DNA of 49,053 nt from a virus, in IMG/VR virus record IMGVR_UViG_3300025097_000996, positions 1 through 49,053 of that record. One strand, given 5' to 3'. Positions 40,207-47,615 of the stretch are shown here, piece by piece; the first letter of the stretch is position 1; every line of letters begins with the position of its first letter. A program made the position numbers and the translations under genes. The notes under the pieces are model-generated. The model searched no databases. It was not told the DNA's origin and worked only from the letters and a program-made list of their open reading frames with translations.

Positions 40207-40349
40207 AAGGTAAAAAACAAATGATAATCTATTCTAAGTTTACAGAATGGCTTAACAGTTGCCCTGTATACTATGAGGTTCAATCATCAGAAGAATACAT
40301 AGATGATAATAACTCAATGGCTATACTCTTTGATATGGAGAAAGCATGA
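40203..40349 (+). CDS. Unknown small protein
   Basis: The 48-residue product (MKGKKQMIIYSKFTEWLNSC) begins and ends with ATGA overlaps. The end is written by GGAGAAAGCATGA, a relative of the boundary repeat. No family was recognised. Confidence 0.5.
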   Translation: MKGKKQMIIYSKFTEWLNSCPVYYEVQSSEEYIDDNNSMAILFDMEKA

Positions 40350-40495
40350 GTATAGATGAATTTCTTAATGACAGAAAACCTTGTGAATTATTAACTGAAT
40401 TTGGAGATAAACATAATCATACAATGGATTGTGATTTACTAGATGATTTGTTCGTTCAAGCATATAAATTAGGAGAACAACGTAATGAGTTGTAG
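40346..40495 (+). CDS. Unknown small acidic protein
   Basis: The 49-residue product (MSIDEFLNDRKPCELLTEFG) has GGAGAAAG before the ATG. It overlaps the next gene by 11 bases. No family was recognised. Confidence 0.5.
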   Translation: MSIDEFLNDRKPCELLTEFGDKHNHTMDCDLLDDLFVQAYKLGEQRNEL

Positions 40496-40835
40496 TTTAG
40501 ATAAGTGGAATTACTTTCACGATAGAAAAAATAAGAAAGGGATTGTAGTTAACACTTTTACTTGTGAAGATTCTGATGGACATGAACCACAACTAAATGT
40601 ATTTGTAGTTGACACTCCTGACAATAATGATTGGCATACCGATATGGAAGAAATACAAGAGGACATACTTTATAGTTGGTATGGTGGGCATACACAAAAC
40701 GAACTATTTTTAGGTAGAGATACGCAAAAAATACAAGAATGTAATTGTGGGATTGATGACGATAAGATTATGGCAAAACCATTTGATGCTTTAATGAAAT
40801 CATTTTTTACGAAAAATAAAAAAAGAAAAAAATGA
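40485..40835 (+). CDS. Unknown protein with basic tail
   Basis: The 116-residue product is acidic in the middle with CEDSDGHEP and CNCG segments and ends in a Lys/Arg-rich tail (TKNKKRKK). AGGAGAAC precedes the ATG. No family was recognised. Confidence 0.6.
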   Translation: MSCSLDKWNYFHDRKNKKGIVVNTFTCEDSDGHEPQLNVFVVDTPDNNDWHTDMEEIQEDILYSWYGGHTQNELFLGRDTQKIQECNCGIDDDKIMAKPFDALMKSFFTKNKKRKK

Positions 40836-41122
40836 AAGAAGAACTAACAATACAGAAACTACATTGGGATAACATCAAACAAGGTTATCCATATATAGAA
40901 GATGATGATAACAATAATGGTTATGTCTTTGGTATTGAATATGGAATTGGCTTGGGAGATACAGAACAACATTGGTTTAAATCTAAAGCTAAACGAGATG
41001 GGGTGGTAAAAGAAATGGTAACCATAGATAATTACATAGAGATTAAAGAACCATTTAAAGTTAACCCATTAGTAACGTGGCTAACTACTTTAGCACAATT
41101 AGATAAAGGATTGTTAAGATGA
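40832..41122 (+). CDS. Unknown protein
   Basis: The 96-residue product starts at an ATGA overlap and ends at another. It is aromatic-rich with EYGIGLGDTEQHWFKSKA and a basic patch in the middle. No family was recognised. Confidence 0.6.
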   Translation: MKEELTIQKLHWDNIKQGYPYIEDDDNNNGYVFGIEYGIGLGDTEQHWFKSKAKRDGVVKEMVTIDNYIEIKEPFKVNPLVTWLTTLAQLDKGLLR

Positions 41123-41280
41123 AATTATCAAAGGATTTAGAAAATATAATTTTTGATACAGAAGATGATAAAATTATATTTGAAAACAAACAAGATTATT
41201 GGCAATATTTATTTAATCAGAACAAGTATTCTGCCGAAGAAATAGGAGAGATGATGATGAAAAAATGGGGGGAAAAATAA
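41119..41280 (+). CDS. Unknown small protein
   Basis: The 53-residue product (MKLSKDLENIIFDTEDDKII) starts at an ATGA overlap. It is charged and helical. No family was recognised. Confidence 0.5.
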   Translation: MKLSKDLENIIFDTEDDKIIFENKQDYWQYLFNQNKYSAEEIGEMMMKKWGEK

Positions 41281-41281
41281 A

Positions 41282-41458
41282 ATGTGTAGAGTAAAGCCAT
41301 CCGAATATCCCATAAGGTCTACACTAGGTAAACCAATATTGCTAAGACAACAAGGTTATGCTACAATAGATAATAGACTATATAACCTTTATAAGAAGAT
41401 TATAATAAAGCTAAAGAAATATAAAAACAATATGATGAACAGAAGATATATAAATTAA
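41282..41458 (+). CDS. Unknown small basic protein
   Basis: The 58-residue product (MCRVKPSEYPIRSTLGKPIL) is strongly basic toward the end (KKIIIKLKKYKNNMMNRR). It closes the run of + strand small genes before a long intergenic region. Confidence 0.5.
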   Translation: MCRVKPSEYPIRSTLGKPILLRQQGYATIDNRLYNLYKKIIIKLKKYKNNMMNRRYIN

Positions 41459-41904
41459 ATAGTATAACCTTACACAGAATACAGTTAGGTTTAATCTATA
41501 TACTGTATCCTGTCTGCTCTCTCACAGAATTTACAGAGGGAAGTATAAGGCGATTGTGTGCTTGTTATTGAGTTTTGATTGGTTACTCAATGTGATGGTA
41601 GTAATACTCCTTTCGACACAACACTTTGCTTCCCTACTCTCACGTATACTCCCCAAGTTTTAGACACGCTCCCCCCAAATTTTATACTTATATAGCGTGA
41701 AGTTTTAAATGCAAACACGCTGAAGTTTTATATGGGAAAGGGGAGCGAAGTTTTAGGTTGGGAAACATCTAGGAAGATAGGTGGGAAATCGCACTTCGAT
41801 GTGATAGTTATATGTGATACTTATATAGTAGTATGGGGGGTAGTTTAGCTATCCTTTCTCTGCACGGCTTCTGAACCTTACCGTAAATGGGTTGAAAAAT
41901 AGAT
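41459..41904 (+). repeat. Long intergenic region with iteron-like boxes and nested palindromes (composite element 1)
   Basis: No convincing gene is present. Five (G/C)AARTTTTA-like boxes lie at about 41654, 41676, 41699, 41722 and 41747. CGCTCCCC (41667-41674) pairs with GGGGAGCG (41740-41747) and, inside it, AGCGTG (41694-41699) with CACGCT (41716-41721). A GATGTGATA repeat block follows near 41799. The first 190 bases show no recognised feature. The arrangement suits an origin or a control region. Confidence 0.5.
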
Positions 41905-41933
41905 TTGACAGAGGCTAACCTATTTAGTAATAT
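41905..41933 (+). promoter_or_regulatory. Sigma-70-type promoter
   Basis: TTGACA at 41905-41910, 17-base spacer, TAATAT at 41928-41933. It drives the three genes from 41967. Confidence 0.75.
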
Positions 41934-41966
41934 ATAAGTAATAGTATAAACCAATGGAGATTAACA

Positions 41967-42239
41967 ATGCCAAGAGAACTAAATACTGAGCAGAAAGCTG
42001 TATTAGATTCTGCTATGAAAGAACACTACTTAAAAACCAATAAGTATATCAGAGGGTGCTTAGAACTACCTTTGGATATATTCAATAAGGTTATGAGTCT
42101 GAATCCAATGGAACACATCTTTCAACTAATTGATGCACATCTTTGGGATAGAACTCACAATACCAAATTTACAAATGAATTAAAAAAGACCTTTCAACTA
42201 GGAGAGGGTAAGCTGTATGTAAATGAGGTGAAAGAATGA
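41967..42239 (+). CDS. Unknown protein
   Basis: The 90-residue product has GGAG before the ATG. It is helical and basic early, with PLDIFNKVMSLNPMEHIFQL in the middle. No family was recognised. Confidence 0.65.
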   Translation: MPRELNTEQKAVLDSAMKEHYLKTNKYIRGCLELPLDIFNKVMSLNPMEHIFQLIDAHLWDRTHNTKFTNELKKTFQLGEGKLYVNEVKE

Positions 42240-42406
42240 GGTGTATAATTTGCGATGGAATCATATTTGGTCACGGACATAACGCTTCACCTGTAGCTGA
42301 CGGCATATGTTGTGACGTTTGCCAAGACACTAAAGTATTACCTACGAGATTGCGAATAGCTTTCCCTGAAAAGCACAGCTTTCCTAATTTACAGGTTGGT
42401 GATTAA
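42236..42406 (+). CDS. Small zinc-binding phage protein
   Basis: The 56-residue product has CIIC near the start and CCDVC 21 residues later, with GHGHNASPVADG between and TKVLPTRLR after. This layout is widespread among small phage zinc proteins of unknown role. ATGA-type overlap at the start and TAATG at the end. Confidence 0.65.
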   Translation: MRCIICDGIIFGHGHNASPVADGICCDVCQDTKVLPTRLRIAFPEKHSFPNLQVGD

Positions 42407-42654
42407 TGAGTCATCAAGAATACCTAGATAGAAAGATGTCTGTATATACCTTAAGGATTGATAGAGAGGCAGTCAATGATGAGATAGATGAGATAGATGG
42501 AGTAATGGTCAGAGTGCCAAGAACTCTCAAAAAGAGAGACGCTGAACGAATGATAACAGATAATATCCCTAATCTTGGGCATTATCCCTATAAGATTTAC
42601 AGGGTTGATGTGCCATTCAATAAAAAAGATAGACCTGCAGGTAAAGAGGTATAA
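42406..42654 (+). CDS. Unknown protein
   Basis: The 82-residue product (MSHQEYLDRKMSVYTLRIDR) is charged with a beta-rich end (YPYKIYRVDVPF). No family was recognised. Confidence 0.6.
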   Translation: MSHQEYLDRKMSVYTLRIDREAVNDEIDEIDGVMVRVPRTLKKRDAERMITDNIPNLGHYPYKIYRVDVPFNKKDRPAGKEV

Positions 42655-42664
42655 GTATTGGTAT

Positions 42665-42721
42665 AAGGGCTTGTAAGCGAAAAGTTAGTCTCCTATGGTT
42701 TTAACATAAACTCAAGCCCTT
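42665..42721 (+). promoter_or_regulatory. Long-loop hairpin
   Basis: AAGGGCTTG (42665-42673) is a perfect complement of CAAGCCCTT (42713-42721), with a 39-base loop. There is no T-run. It lies between a stop and the next promoter and may be a 3' end structure or small RNA. Confidence 0.4.
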
Positions 42722-42733
42722 TACCTTAAGGAT

Positions 42734-42762
42734 TTGACATAAATTAAAAGACATAGTAAAAT
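42734..42762 (+). promoter_or_regulatory. Sigma-70-type promoter of a possibly leaderless gene
   Basis: TTGACA at 42734-42739, 17-base spacer, TAAAAT at 42757-42762. The ATG at 42772 lies only ten bases after the -10 box. Confidence 0.75.
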
Positions 42763-42771
42763 TAATATATC

Positions 42772-43482
42772 ATGAAAACAATACAGACAAATAAGTTAAA
42801 GTTCTCTACAGAACCTAACACTAAACTAACTAAGATTAACAAATGGCATGATGGTTTCTTTAAACCTGTAGTTCTATCGTTTTGGTTACCTAGTGGTTAT
42901 ACTTGTCCATCAGCTAATGAATGCCAAACATGGTTTAGTCCTAAACTTAGAAAAATCAAAGATGGTAATAACCAAACCTTTCGGTGTTTTTCTGCTAGTT
43001 TAGAGGCGAGGTTGGGTGTGGGTAAAATGGTATGGCATAACTTCAATCTAATTAATCCGATTCGACATGACTATAAGAAGTTAGCAAAACTTATACTAGA
43101 TTCCCTACGAGATTATCCTAAACCTGATTATGTAAGGATTCATATAGGTGGTGATTTCTATACTGCTGATTACTTTAAAGCGTGGTGTTATGTTGCTGAT
43201 TGGTTAAGTAATGATGGTATTACATTCTATGCGTATACTAAAGAGTTAGCCACAGTAAAGAGTTTTCATATGCTTATCCCTAGTAATCTAAAGTTAACCT
43301 TATCAAAAGGTGGTAAACACGATAACCTTATAAATGAAATGGATATTAAAGTAGCCGAAGTTGTTACAAGTGAAAATGATACAGAACTTCCGATAGATTA
43401 CAATGAGTTTCATGCTATCAATACTGATGATGATTTCGCTCTAGTGGTTCACGGAACACAACCCAAACAGGAAAAAGCATGA
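42772..43482 (+). CDS. Gp88-like phage protein
   Basis: The 236-residue protein resembles the GP88 family of actinophage-type proteins: LPSGYTCPSANECQTW, then FRCFSASLEARLG, RIHIGGDFYTADYFKAW and TFYAYTKEL. Conserved cysteines in TCPSANEC and RCF suggest a metal or Fe-S site. Its role is unknown. No Shine-Dalgarno site precedes the ATG and the promoter lies ten bases upstream, so the message may be leaderless. After the TGA the same frame stays open for 28 codons. Confidence 0.7.
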   Translation: MKTIQTNKLKFSTEPNTKLTKINKWHDGFFKPVVLSFWLPSGYTCPSANECQTWFSPKLRKIKDGNNQTFRCFSASLEARLGVGKMVWHNFNLINPIRHDYKKLAKLILDSLRDYPKPDYVRIHIGGDFYTADYFKAWCYVADWLSNDGITFYAYTKELATVKSFHMLIPSNLKLTLSKGGKHDNLINEMDIKVAEVVTSENDTELPIDYNEFHAINTDDDFALVVHGTQPKQEKA

Positions 43483-43577
43483 AATACTCCAACAGAATGC
43501 CGTAACCCTAATCACCCAAGTCACCATTGTAGGAAACAAGGAAACACCCAGCTTCAATTTTTAAAATGAATTACCCT

Positions 43578-43649
43578 GAAGTTTTAGCACGTCCTGTGGT
43601 GATAGGAAAGGATGGGAAATAGGGATGTGATAGTTACACTTATCACATC
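43578..43649 (-). repeat. Composite intergenic element, copy 2
   Basis: GAAGTTTTA at 43578, a purine tract GATAGGAAAGGATGGGAAAT, then GATGTGATA (43624-43632) and TATCACATC (43641-43649) as a perfect 9-bp inverted repeat. It lies between convergent genes; the rest of the 250-base gap shows no gene. Confidence 0.6.
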
Positions 43650-43651
43650 TC

Positions 43652-43684
43652 ATAAAACCCCCCCAGCCTTGCAACTAGGGGGTT
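43652..43684 (-). terminator. Terminator for the leftward genes
   Basis: AACCCCC pairs with GGGGGTT around an AG/CT extension and short loop. Read leftward it is followed by TTTTATG. It ends the two-gene unit 43737-44358 and may act in both directions. Confidence 0.65.
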
Positions 43685-43736
43685 AGAAAGGAGTTGTCTT
43701 ATGGTATCAAAACAACTTTAAATAAACAACCTCTAC

Positions 43737-44072
43737 TCATTTAAGTTCTCCATTCATCATATTGCTGTCCTCTACCCATTTACGTTTTGTATTATTCCAA
43801 ATTAATCCACTTTTTGGGGGAAAAGGTATTGTATCCATGAGAGGACTTCCGTCTGCTTCGAGCAGAAACTCTTGGTCTAGATTTTGAATATTCAGTAGAG
43901 GATTACCACTAGGTTGTTTGATGTCTAGTATCTTAGCAAGAGTGAGTGCATCATTTAAATCCAATGACTCAACAGTTGCTCTCATTCCAAGTGAACCTCT
44001 GCTTAATTGTAGTGAGTCTGCAATCCAACTTGCGATTGCTTTGTCATTTACCAACTTTGTATAATTACTCAT
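43737..44072 (-). CDS. Unknown protein
   Basis: The 111-residue product (MSNYTKLVNDKAIASWIADS) is helical with a Pro/Leu-rich middle. It overlaps the upstream gene by eight bases in a two-gene leftward unit. No family was recognised. Confidence 0.6.
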   Translation of the reverse strand: MSNYTKLVNDKAIASWIADSLQLSRGSLGMRATVESLDLNDALTLAKILDIKQPSGNPLLNIQNLDQEFLLEADGSPLMDTIPFPPKSGLIWNNTKRKWVEDSNMMNGELK

Positions 44073-44358
44073 TGTTCATCTCCATTACATATTGCTTCCC
44101 AACTTCAGTCTCTACCCATTTAGGTTCATCTACAGGTATCCATTCCATTGGCTCATCATAATATTTCTTATCGTATATATCCATACCTTCATTTTTAGCA
44201 AGGTGTTCCCAAAGCTGATTGACTTCTTCACAGAAATCTTCGTAAGAAATGTCAGGGTGAAGTAACTTAACTTCTCGTTGGGCTTGATAATATATCTTGG
44301 TAATTCGATTTGGAATCATGTGGTATGTAACATTAGGTTTAGGTGTAAAGTCTTTCAT
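44065..44358 (-). CDS. Unknown protein
   Basis: The 97-residue product (MKDFTPKPNVTYHMIPNRIT) has AAAGGAC before the ATG and a good promoter upstream. Helical, with LHPDISYEDFCEEVNQLWEH in the centre. No family was recognised. Confidence 0.65.
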   Translation of the reverse strand: MKDFTPKPNVTYHMIPNRITKIYYQAQREVKLLHPDISYEDFCEEVNQLWEHLAKNEGMDIYDKKYYDEPMEWIPVDEPKWVETEVGKQYVMEMNNE

Positions 44359-44390
44359 AATTTGTCCTTTCTAATTTATCTTCATTATTA

Positions 44391-44419
44391 ATTTTATAGT
44401 AATTCTTCTCTCATGTCAA
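44391..44419 (-). promoter_or_regulatory. Sigma-70-type promoter, leftward
   Basis: Read leftward: TTGACA (44414-44419), 17-base spacer, TAAAAT (44391-44396). It drives the gene at 44358. Confidence 0.75.
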
Positions 44420-44587
44420 GTTTGATAATCTGTGGAAAGCGTTAGAAATTAATCCAACCTCTCCACGATTACCATATAGTTTCCTTAGTATCGGAATGGA
44501 TTTGGGTTTTGTACCATTCAAGTAACATTGAGGAATAGTGCTAATTACCCATCTATTTTACCTCGTTACATCTAGCTTATGACGACC

Positions 44588-44677
44588 TCACCATTTGGCA
44601 TCGGTTCGTGTAAGCCAAGCATTGCTCTCTATCATGCCAAGCAATTCTGCCACGCAAGTTGAATCCATTAGCCTCAT
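44588..44677 (-). CDS. Possible 29-residue peptide in a gap region
   Basis: A short frame (MRLMDSTCVAELLGMIESNA) with a GGTGGG site lies downstream of the 55-residue gene. It looks a little like the start of a small HTH but stops early. The rest of 44420-44698 shows no recognised gene or RNA. Confidence 0.25.
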   Translation of the reverse strand: MRLMDSTCVAELLGMIESNAWLTRTDAKW

Positions 44678-44698
44678 TTCATCAACCCACCAATTAAA

Positions 44699-44866
44699 CT
44701 ATTTTATTTTTTTATTTAAATCAATTTCTTTTTCCAATCGTAATTTTTCATCTTGTAAAGATTTTAAGTTTCTGCCATCTAAAGCTTCTTTTTTCATTAC
44801 TGAATCAGTATATGAATCAGCAATTTTGTTTTCAACTTCTTGTAGTGCTTTTTTTAATTCTTTCAT
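44699..44866 (-). CDS. Small coiled-coil protein
   Basis: The 55-residue product (MKELKKALQEVENKIADSYT) is a charged coiled coil. AAAGGAA precedes the ATG and a TATACT box lies about 30 bases upstream. No family was recognised. Confidence 0.65.
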   Translation of the reverse strand: MKELKKALQEVENKIADSYTDSVMKKEALDGRNLKSLQDEKLRLEKEIDLNKKIK

Positions 44867-44950
44867 TTTCAAATTCCTTTCTTTACTTTATATATAAGTA
44901 TATCATGAAATTTTACTTTAAATGTTACAAAAGTGTTACAACTTCTCTGC

Positions 44951-45024
44951 GAAATTTTATACAGGTTGGGATAGCTAGGCAGGAAAGGAAAGGAAAGCTA
45001 GACATGATAAATCAAGTTTATCAT
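44951..45024 (-). repeat. Composite intergenic element, copy 3
   Basis: GAAATTTTA at 44951 (another at 44907), a purine tract GGCAGGAAAGGAAAGGAAAG, then a perfect 8-bp palindrome ATGATAAA-tcaag-TTTATCAT at 45004-45024, replacing the TATCACATC repeat of the other copies. Confidence 0.55.
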
Positions 45025-45040
45025 ATCGCCGAAAATTGCC

Positions 45041-45060
45041 AACCCCCCCTTTTGGGGGGG
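45041..45060 (-). terminator. G/C hairpin after the DUF932 gene
   Basis: Seven C pair with seven G around TTTT. Read leftward the hairpin is followed by TTGGCAATTTTC, a poor T-run. It probably ends the DUF932 message. Confidence 0.6.
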
Positions 45061-45095
45061 CTGACTTTCCCTGTCTAATAGATAGTGTCGAACTA

Positions 45096-46229
45096 TTAGA
45101 CCGTAACCTTATTGTAGTCAAGAACCATGTCTAAGATTGCGTTACGTTTTTTCTGATGTCCACTATTAAACATCTGACGTTCAACAATCTTTGAACTATC
45201 TTTATACTTTCCCTGATACCAATCTAAATGCTCTGTTAAGGCATTTAAGCCACCCCACATAGTATTTTCAATACCTGACATAGTATTATTAGAAGTTCGT
45301 CTATGTTCGACTAACTCATTGTCCCATCTATTTTGATAGATGTTGATTAATAACTCCTCAGCATTATCAAATTTATTTGATTGCATAGAACCATATTTAA
45401 TTGGACGTCCATCCTCTCCGACTTTTTCCTCTGGACGACCCTTGCCGTTATAGATTTCAGAAACATTATTTTTTACTGAGTCAATACCATTTAACCCAAC
45501 ATACATTTTTCTAATATCTTCAGTTGTGCAAGGGAGAGCAAAAAGATTATCTCCAATAGTTTGTAATTGTTTGGAGTAAGTTGAAAAAGTTTCTACTGAC
45601 TCTTTAGCAATTGCTATCCTATCATCAACTCTGAGAGTGTGCTTAGTCCTTAGAGAGTGATTAGCTTGACCTAAAACAAAAGTTAATTGATTAGTGCAAG
45701 ATAATCTAATCGGAGTAATCATAGCCGTTACACCCATAGTCCCATCATGTCCATTAGCGATAGTCAAATACATATCAACTTTATCTTCTTTACCAAAAAA
45801 TAAACCTGATTCAGGTAGATGCATAACTCCATAAACTTTATGTCCATCCCCCAATTTTCCTGCATTGACCCATTTTGCATTTGGAAACTGTTTCATCAAT
45901 ACATCCCCAAATTCAAACAATGTCTCATTTTGAACAGGTGTATATTGTGAAGTTCTATATGCTAGACCCACGCCAATATCTTTACGAACTACAACGACTC
46001 TATCGTTGTTTGCTCCACTTGGAATATTCCAAGATTGCTCTAGTACGTTTCCGTCCTCTAACTGTTGCTCAGTTATAATTTTAGAAACTGTTTCACAAGA
46101 CACGTCCCAATTTGATAGACCGAATTTATCCATCACTTGCTGAGTATCTCTCCAATCAAGATTTTTAGTATCAAGATTGTCATTTTTTATTAACCCCCAA
46201 CTAGGAGTTAAAGTAATTTGTTGTGTCAT
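45096..46229 (-). CDS. DUF932 phage/plasmid-like protein
   Basis: The 377-residue protein has the DUF932 layout: a WRDTQQVMDKFGLSNWDVSC start region, IGVGLAYRTSQYTPVQNETL, a central NGHDGTMGVTAMITPIRLSC and NTMWGGLNALTEHLDWYQGK near the end. The family is common in phages and plasmids but its role is not established. The ATG was chosen because AGGAGG lies four bases before it; a TTG 90 bases earlier lies in the promoter. Confidence 0.85.
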   Translation of the reverse strand: MTQQITLTPSWGLIKNDNLDTKNLDWRDTQQVMDKFGLSNWDVSCETVSKIITEQQLEDGNVLEQSWNIPSGANNDRVVVVRKDIGVGLAYRTSQYTPVQNETLFEFGDVLMKQFPNAKWVNAGKLGDGHKVYGVMHLPESGLFFGKEDKVDMYLTIANGHDGTMGVTAMITPIRLSCTNQLTFVLGQANHSLRTKHTLRVDDRIAIAKESVETFSTYSKQLQTIGDNLFALPCTTEDIRKMYVGLNGIDSVKNNVSEIYNGKGRPEEKVGEDGRPIKYGSMQSNKFDNAEELLINIYQNRWDNELVEHRRTSNNTMSGIENTMWGGLNALTEHLDWYQGKYKDSSKIVERQMFNSGHQKKRNAILDMVLDYNKVTV

Positions 46230-46290
46230 AGAACCTCCTATCGACACTATTAGGAAGTAATTATCGTGGACTTCCTTAACCACAATAACA

Positions 46291-46319
46291 ACCTTATCCC
46301 ATATATGGACTAGTGTCAA
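46291..46319 (-). promoter_or_regulatory. Probable promoter of the DUF932 gene
   Basis: Read leftward: perfect TTGACA (46314-46319), 17-base spacer, a poor TAAGGT -10. A GGAAGT/ACTTCC hairpin lies in the leader. The weak -10 suggests activation or low use. Confidence 0.5.
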
Positions 46320-46338
46320 TTTTTAAGGTAAACACCAT

Positions 46339-46448
46339 GAAATTTTAGGAAAGGAAATAGGAAAGGAAATAGGAAGATAGGAAGAAAGGAAAGTATTATA
46401 TCTAATATCACATCTAATATCACATCTAATATCACACCGAAATATCAC
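46339..46448 (-). repeat. Composite intergenic element, copy 4
   Basis: GAAATTTTA at 46339, GGAAAGGAAATAGG twice plus a longer purine tract, then ATATCACATCTA three times in tandem and a further ATATCACA. The tandem period is 12 bases. Confidence 0.65.
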
Positions 46449-46460
46449 AAAAAAAATCGC

Positions 46461-46514
46461 AAAAAAAATGGGGTGCAAAATAGGGATAAACTAAAAAACC
46501 CTATCTAACACCCC
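46461..46514 (-). terminator. Rho-independent terminator with T8
   Basis: Read leftward, GGGGTG and ATAGGG pair with CCCTAT and CACCCC around an A/T loop, followed by eight T. It ends the gene at 46521. Confidence 0.8.
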
Positions 46515-46520
46515 AATATA

Positions 46521-46949
46521 TTAATCTCTATACATGGATTCCCATTTACATAATTCGACAAATTCTTTATCGAATAAATCTATGCCAAAACCATCTAAGA
46601 AAAAAGTCCTTATTAAGCAGATACCTAAATTCTTTAAAGAACCTCTATTCAAAGAATTAGTTTCAATCCAAAACTCTAACTCCTCAGTTATAGTGTCTTT
46701 TAATGTATCTAGGTCTCTATCGAAAGAATCAGTTTCTACTAGTGTAGAAAATTCAAATTCAATATAAACTGAACGTCCATTACCTTGATTGTATGGATTA
46801 CAATCAACTTGAACATACGCATTTGGCTCTATCCTGCTACCATCATATGTATATGACATTCCATCAATCATGCTTTGAACCATACCGCCGTCACTACCAT
46901 TGCCATATGCAAATAAATCTTCGATTATTTCTTTTATCATTGTTTCCAT
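46521..46949 (-). CDS. Unknown acidic protein
   Basis: The 142-residue product (METMIKEIIEDLFAYGNGSD) has a beta-rich middle (NAYVQVDCNPYNQGNGRSVY) and a helical end. ATAGGA lies before the ATG. No family was recognised. Confidence 0.65.
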   Translation of the reverse strand: METMIKEIIEDLFAYGNGSDGGMVQSMIDGMSYTYDGSRIEPNAYVQVDCNPYNQGNGRSVYIEFEFSTLVETDSFDRDLDTLKDTITEELEFWIETNSLNRGSLKNLGICLIRTFFLDGFGIDLFDKEFVELCKWESMYRD

Positions 46950-47038
46950 AATTTATATTTTTCCTATTCTAATTTGATTAAATTGGAGATTTTCTGTTGA
47001 CAAGTAATCTCCAAACTCCGAATCTTATTCAATGTAAT

Positions 47039-47356
47039 CTATAAGCTAGTTATACGCAAACTAGGCTTAGTATTAGTCACTTTAATATGATGACTTGGAT
47101 TCAATCCCACATCAATTAAAACTCTTTCTAATACTTCCATAGAATGGATACTAGTCCTAGTAGAACCACTAACAAGAGAAACTTTGCCACCTGTGACAAG
47201 AATCTCAGTTAGACCAAACTCATCTAAAATAGATTGAAGTTGTTTCTTTAAAGAGCCAAGTTCAGCATCTACTCTTTTTCTAGTAGATTGTAACTTTACT
47301 GCTTTACGAAGTAACGGTCTAGCAAGTGCTTTAACTTCTTTAGAAGTATTGTCCAA
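47039..47356 (-). CDS. Unknown coiled-coil protein
   Basis: The 105-residue product starts at a TTG (AGGAGGG eight bases upstream). A basic coiled coil (RKAVKLQSTRKRVDAELGSL) precedes a beta-rich half (GKVSLVSGSTRTSIHSMEVL). The shape recalls Gam-like host-nuclease inhibitors but is too short to claim. Confidence 0.6.
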   Translation of the reverse strand: MDNTSKEVKALARPLLRKAVKLQSTRKRVDAELGSLKKQLQSILDEFGLTEILVTGGKVSLVSGSTRTSIHSMEVLERVLIDVGLNPSHHIKVTNTKPSLRITSL

Positions 47357-47404
47357 TTGATTACCCTCCTTTTTATTTCAGTACGTTTATTATTTACACT
47401 ATAA

Positions 47405-47433
47405 ATAATAACGATTTTTTAAACCATTGTCAA
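47405..47433 (-). promoter_or_regulatory. Sigma-70-type promoter, leftward
   Basis: Read leftward: TTGACA (47428-47433), 17-base spacer, TATTAT (47405-47410). The composite element lies directly upstream of the -35 box. Confidence 0.7.
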
Positions 47434-47441
47434 AACAGGTT

Positions 47442-47562
47442 GAAATTTTGCACAGGAAACAAGTTGAAATTTTGCACAGGAAAGCAAGGAAAGGAAAGGA
47501 AGTAAGGAAGTAAGGAATGCTCATATCTAATATCACATCTATATCACATCTATATCACATCC
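47442..47562 (-). repeat. Composite intergenic element, copy 5
   Basis: GAAATTTTGCACAGGAAA occurs twice (47442, 47466), then the purine tract GCAAGGAAAGGAAAGGAAGT, then ATATCACATC three times. The rest of the gap holds the terminator and promoter. Confidence 0.65.
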
Positions 47563-47567
47563 CCACC

Positions 47568-47587
47568 CCCCACCCTTTCGGGTGGGG
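47568..47587 (-). terminator. Hairpin after the HNH-HTH gene
   Basis: CCCCACCC pairs perfectly with GGGTGGGG around TTTC. There is no clear T-run on the leftward side. It occupies the terminator position of the composite element. Confidence 0.6.
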
Positions 47588-47615
47588 AGTAGAGTAAGTT
47601 TGAAGGAGAACAAAC

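Noticed and set aside
43480-43569. In-frame extension of the Gp88-like protein after its TGA (28 codons with CRNPNHPSHHC)
   Set aside because: A run of this length is expected by chance, the composition is not like the gene, and homologues usually end near this point.
44420-44698. Possible tRNA or structured RNA in the gap
   Set aside because: No T-arm GTTCRA motif with matching acceptor and anticodon arms could be found on either strand.
46230-46319. Longer DUF932 start at a TTG
   Set aside because: The TTG is the first triplet of the TTGACA box, whereas the ATG at 46229 has AGGAGG at proper spacing and matches the family N-terminus.
46400-46450. Tandem ATATCACATCTA repeats as a CRISPR array
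   Set aside because: The unit is only 12 bases, there are no spacers of constant length, and no cas genes are present; the Cas4-like protein fits a phage recombination nuclease.
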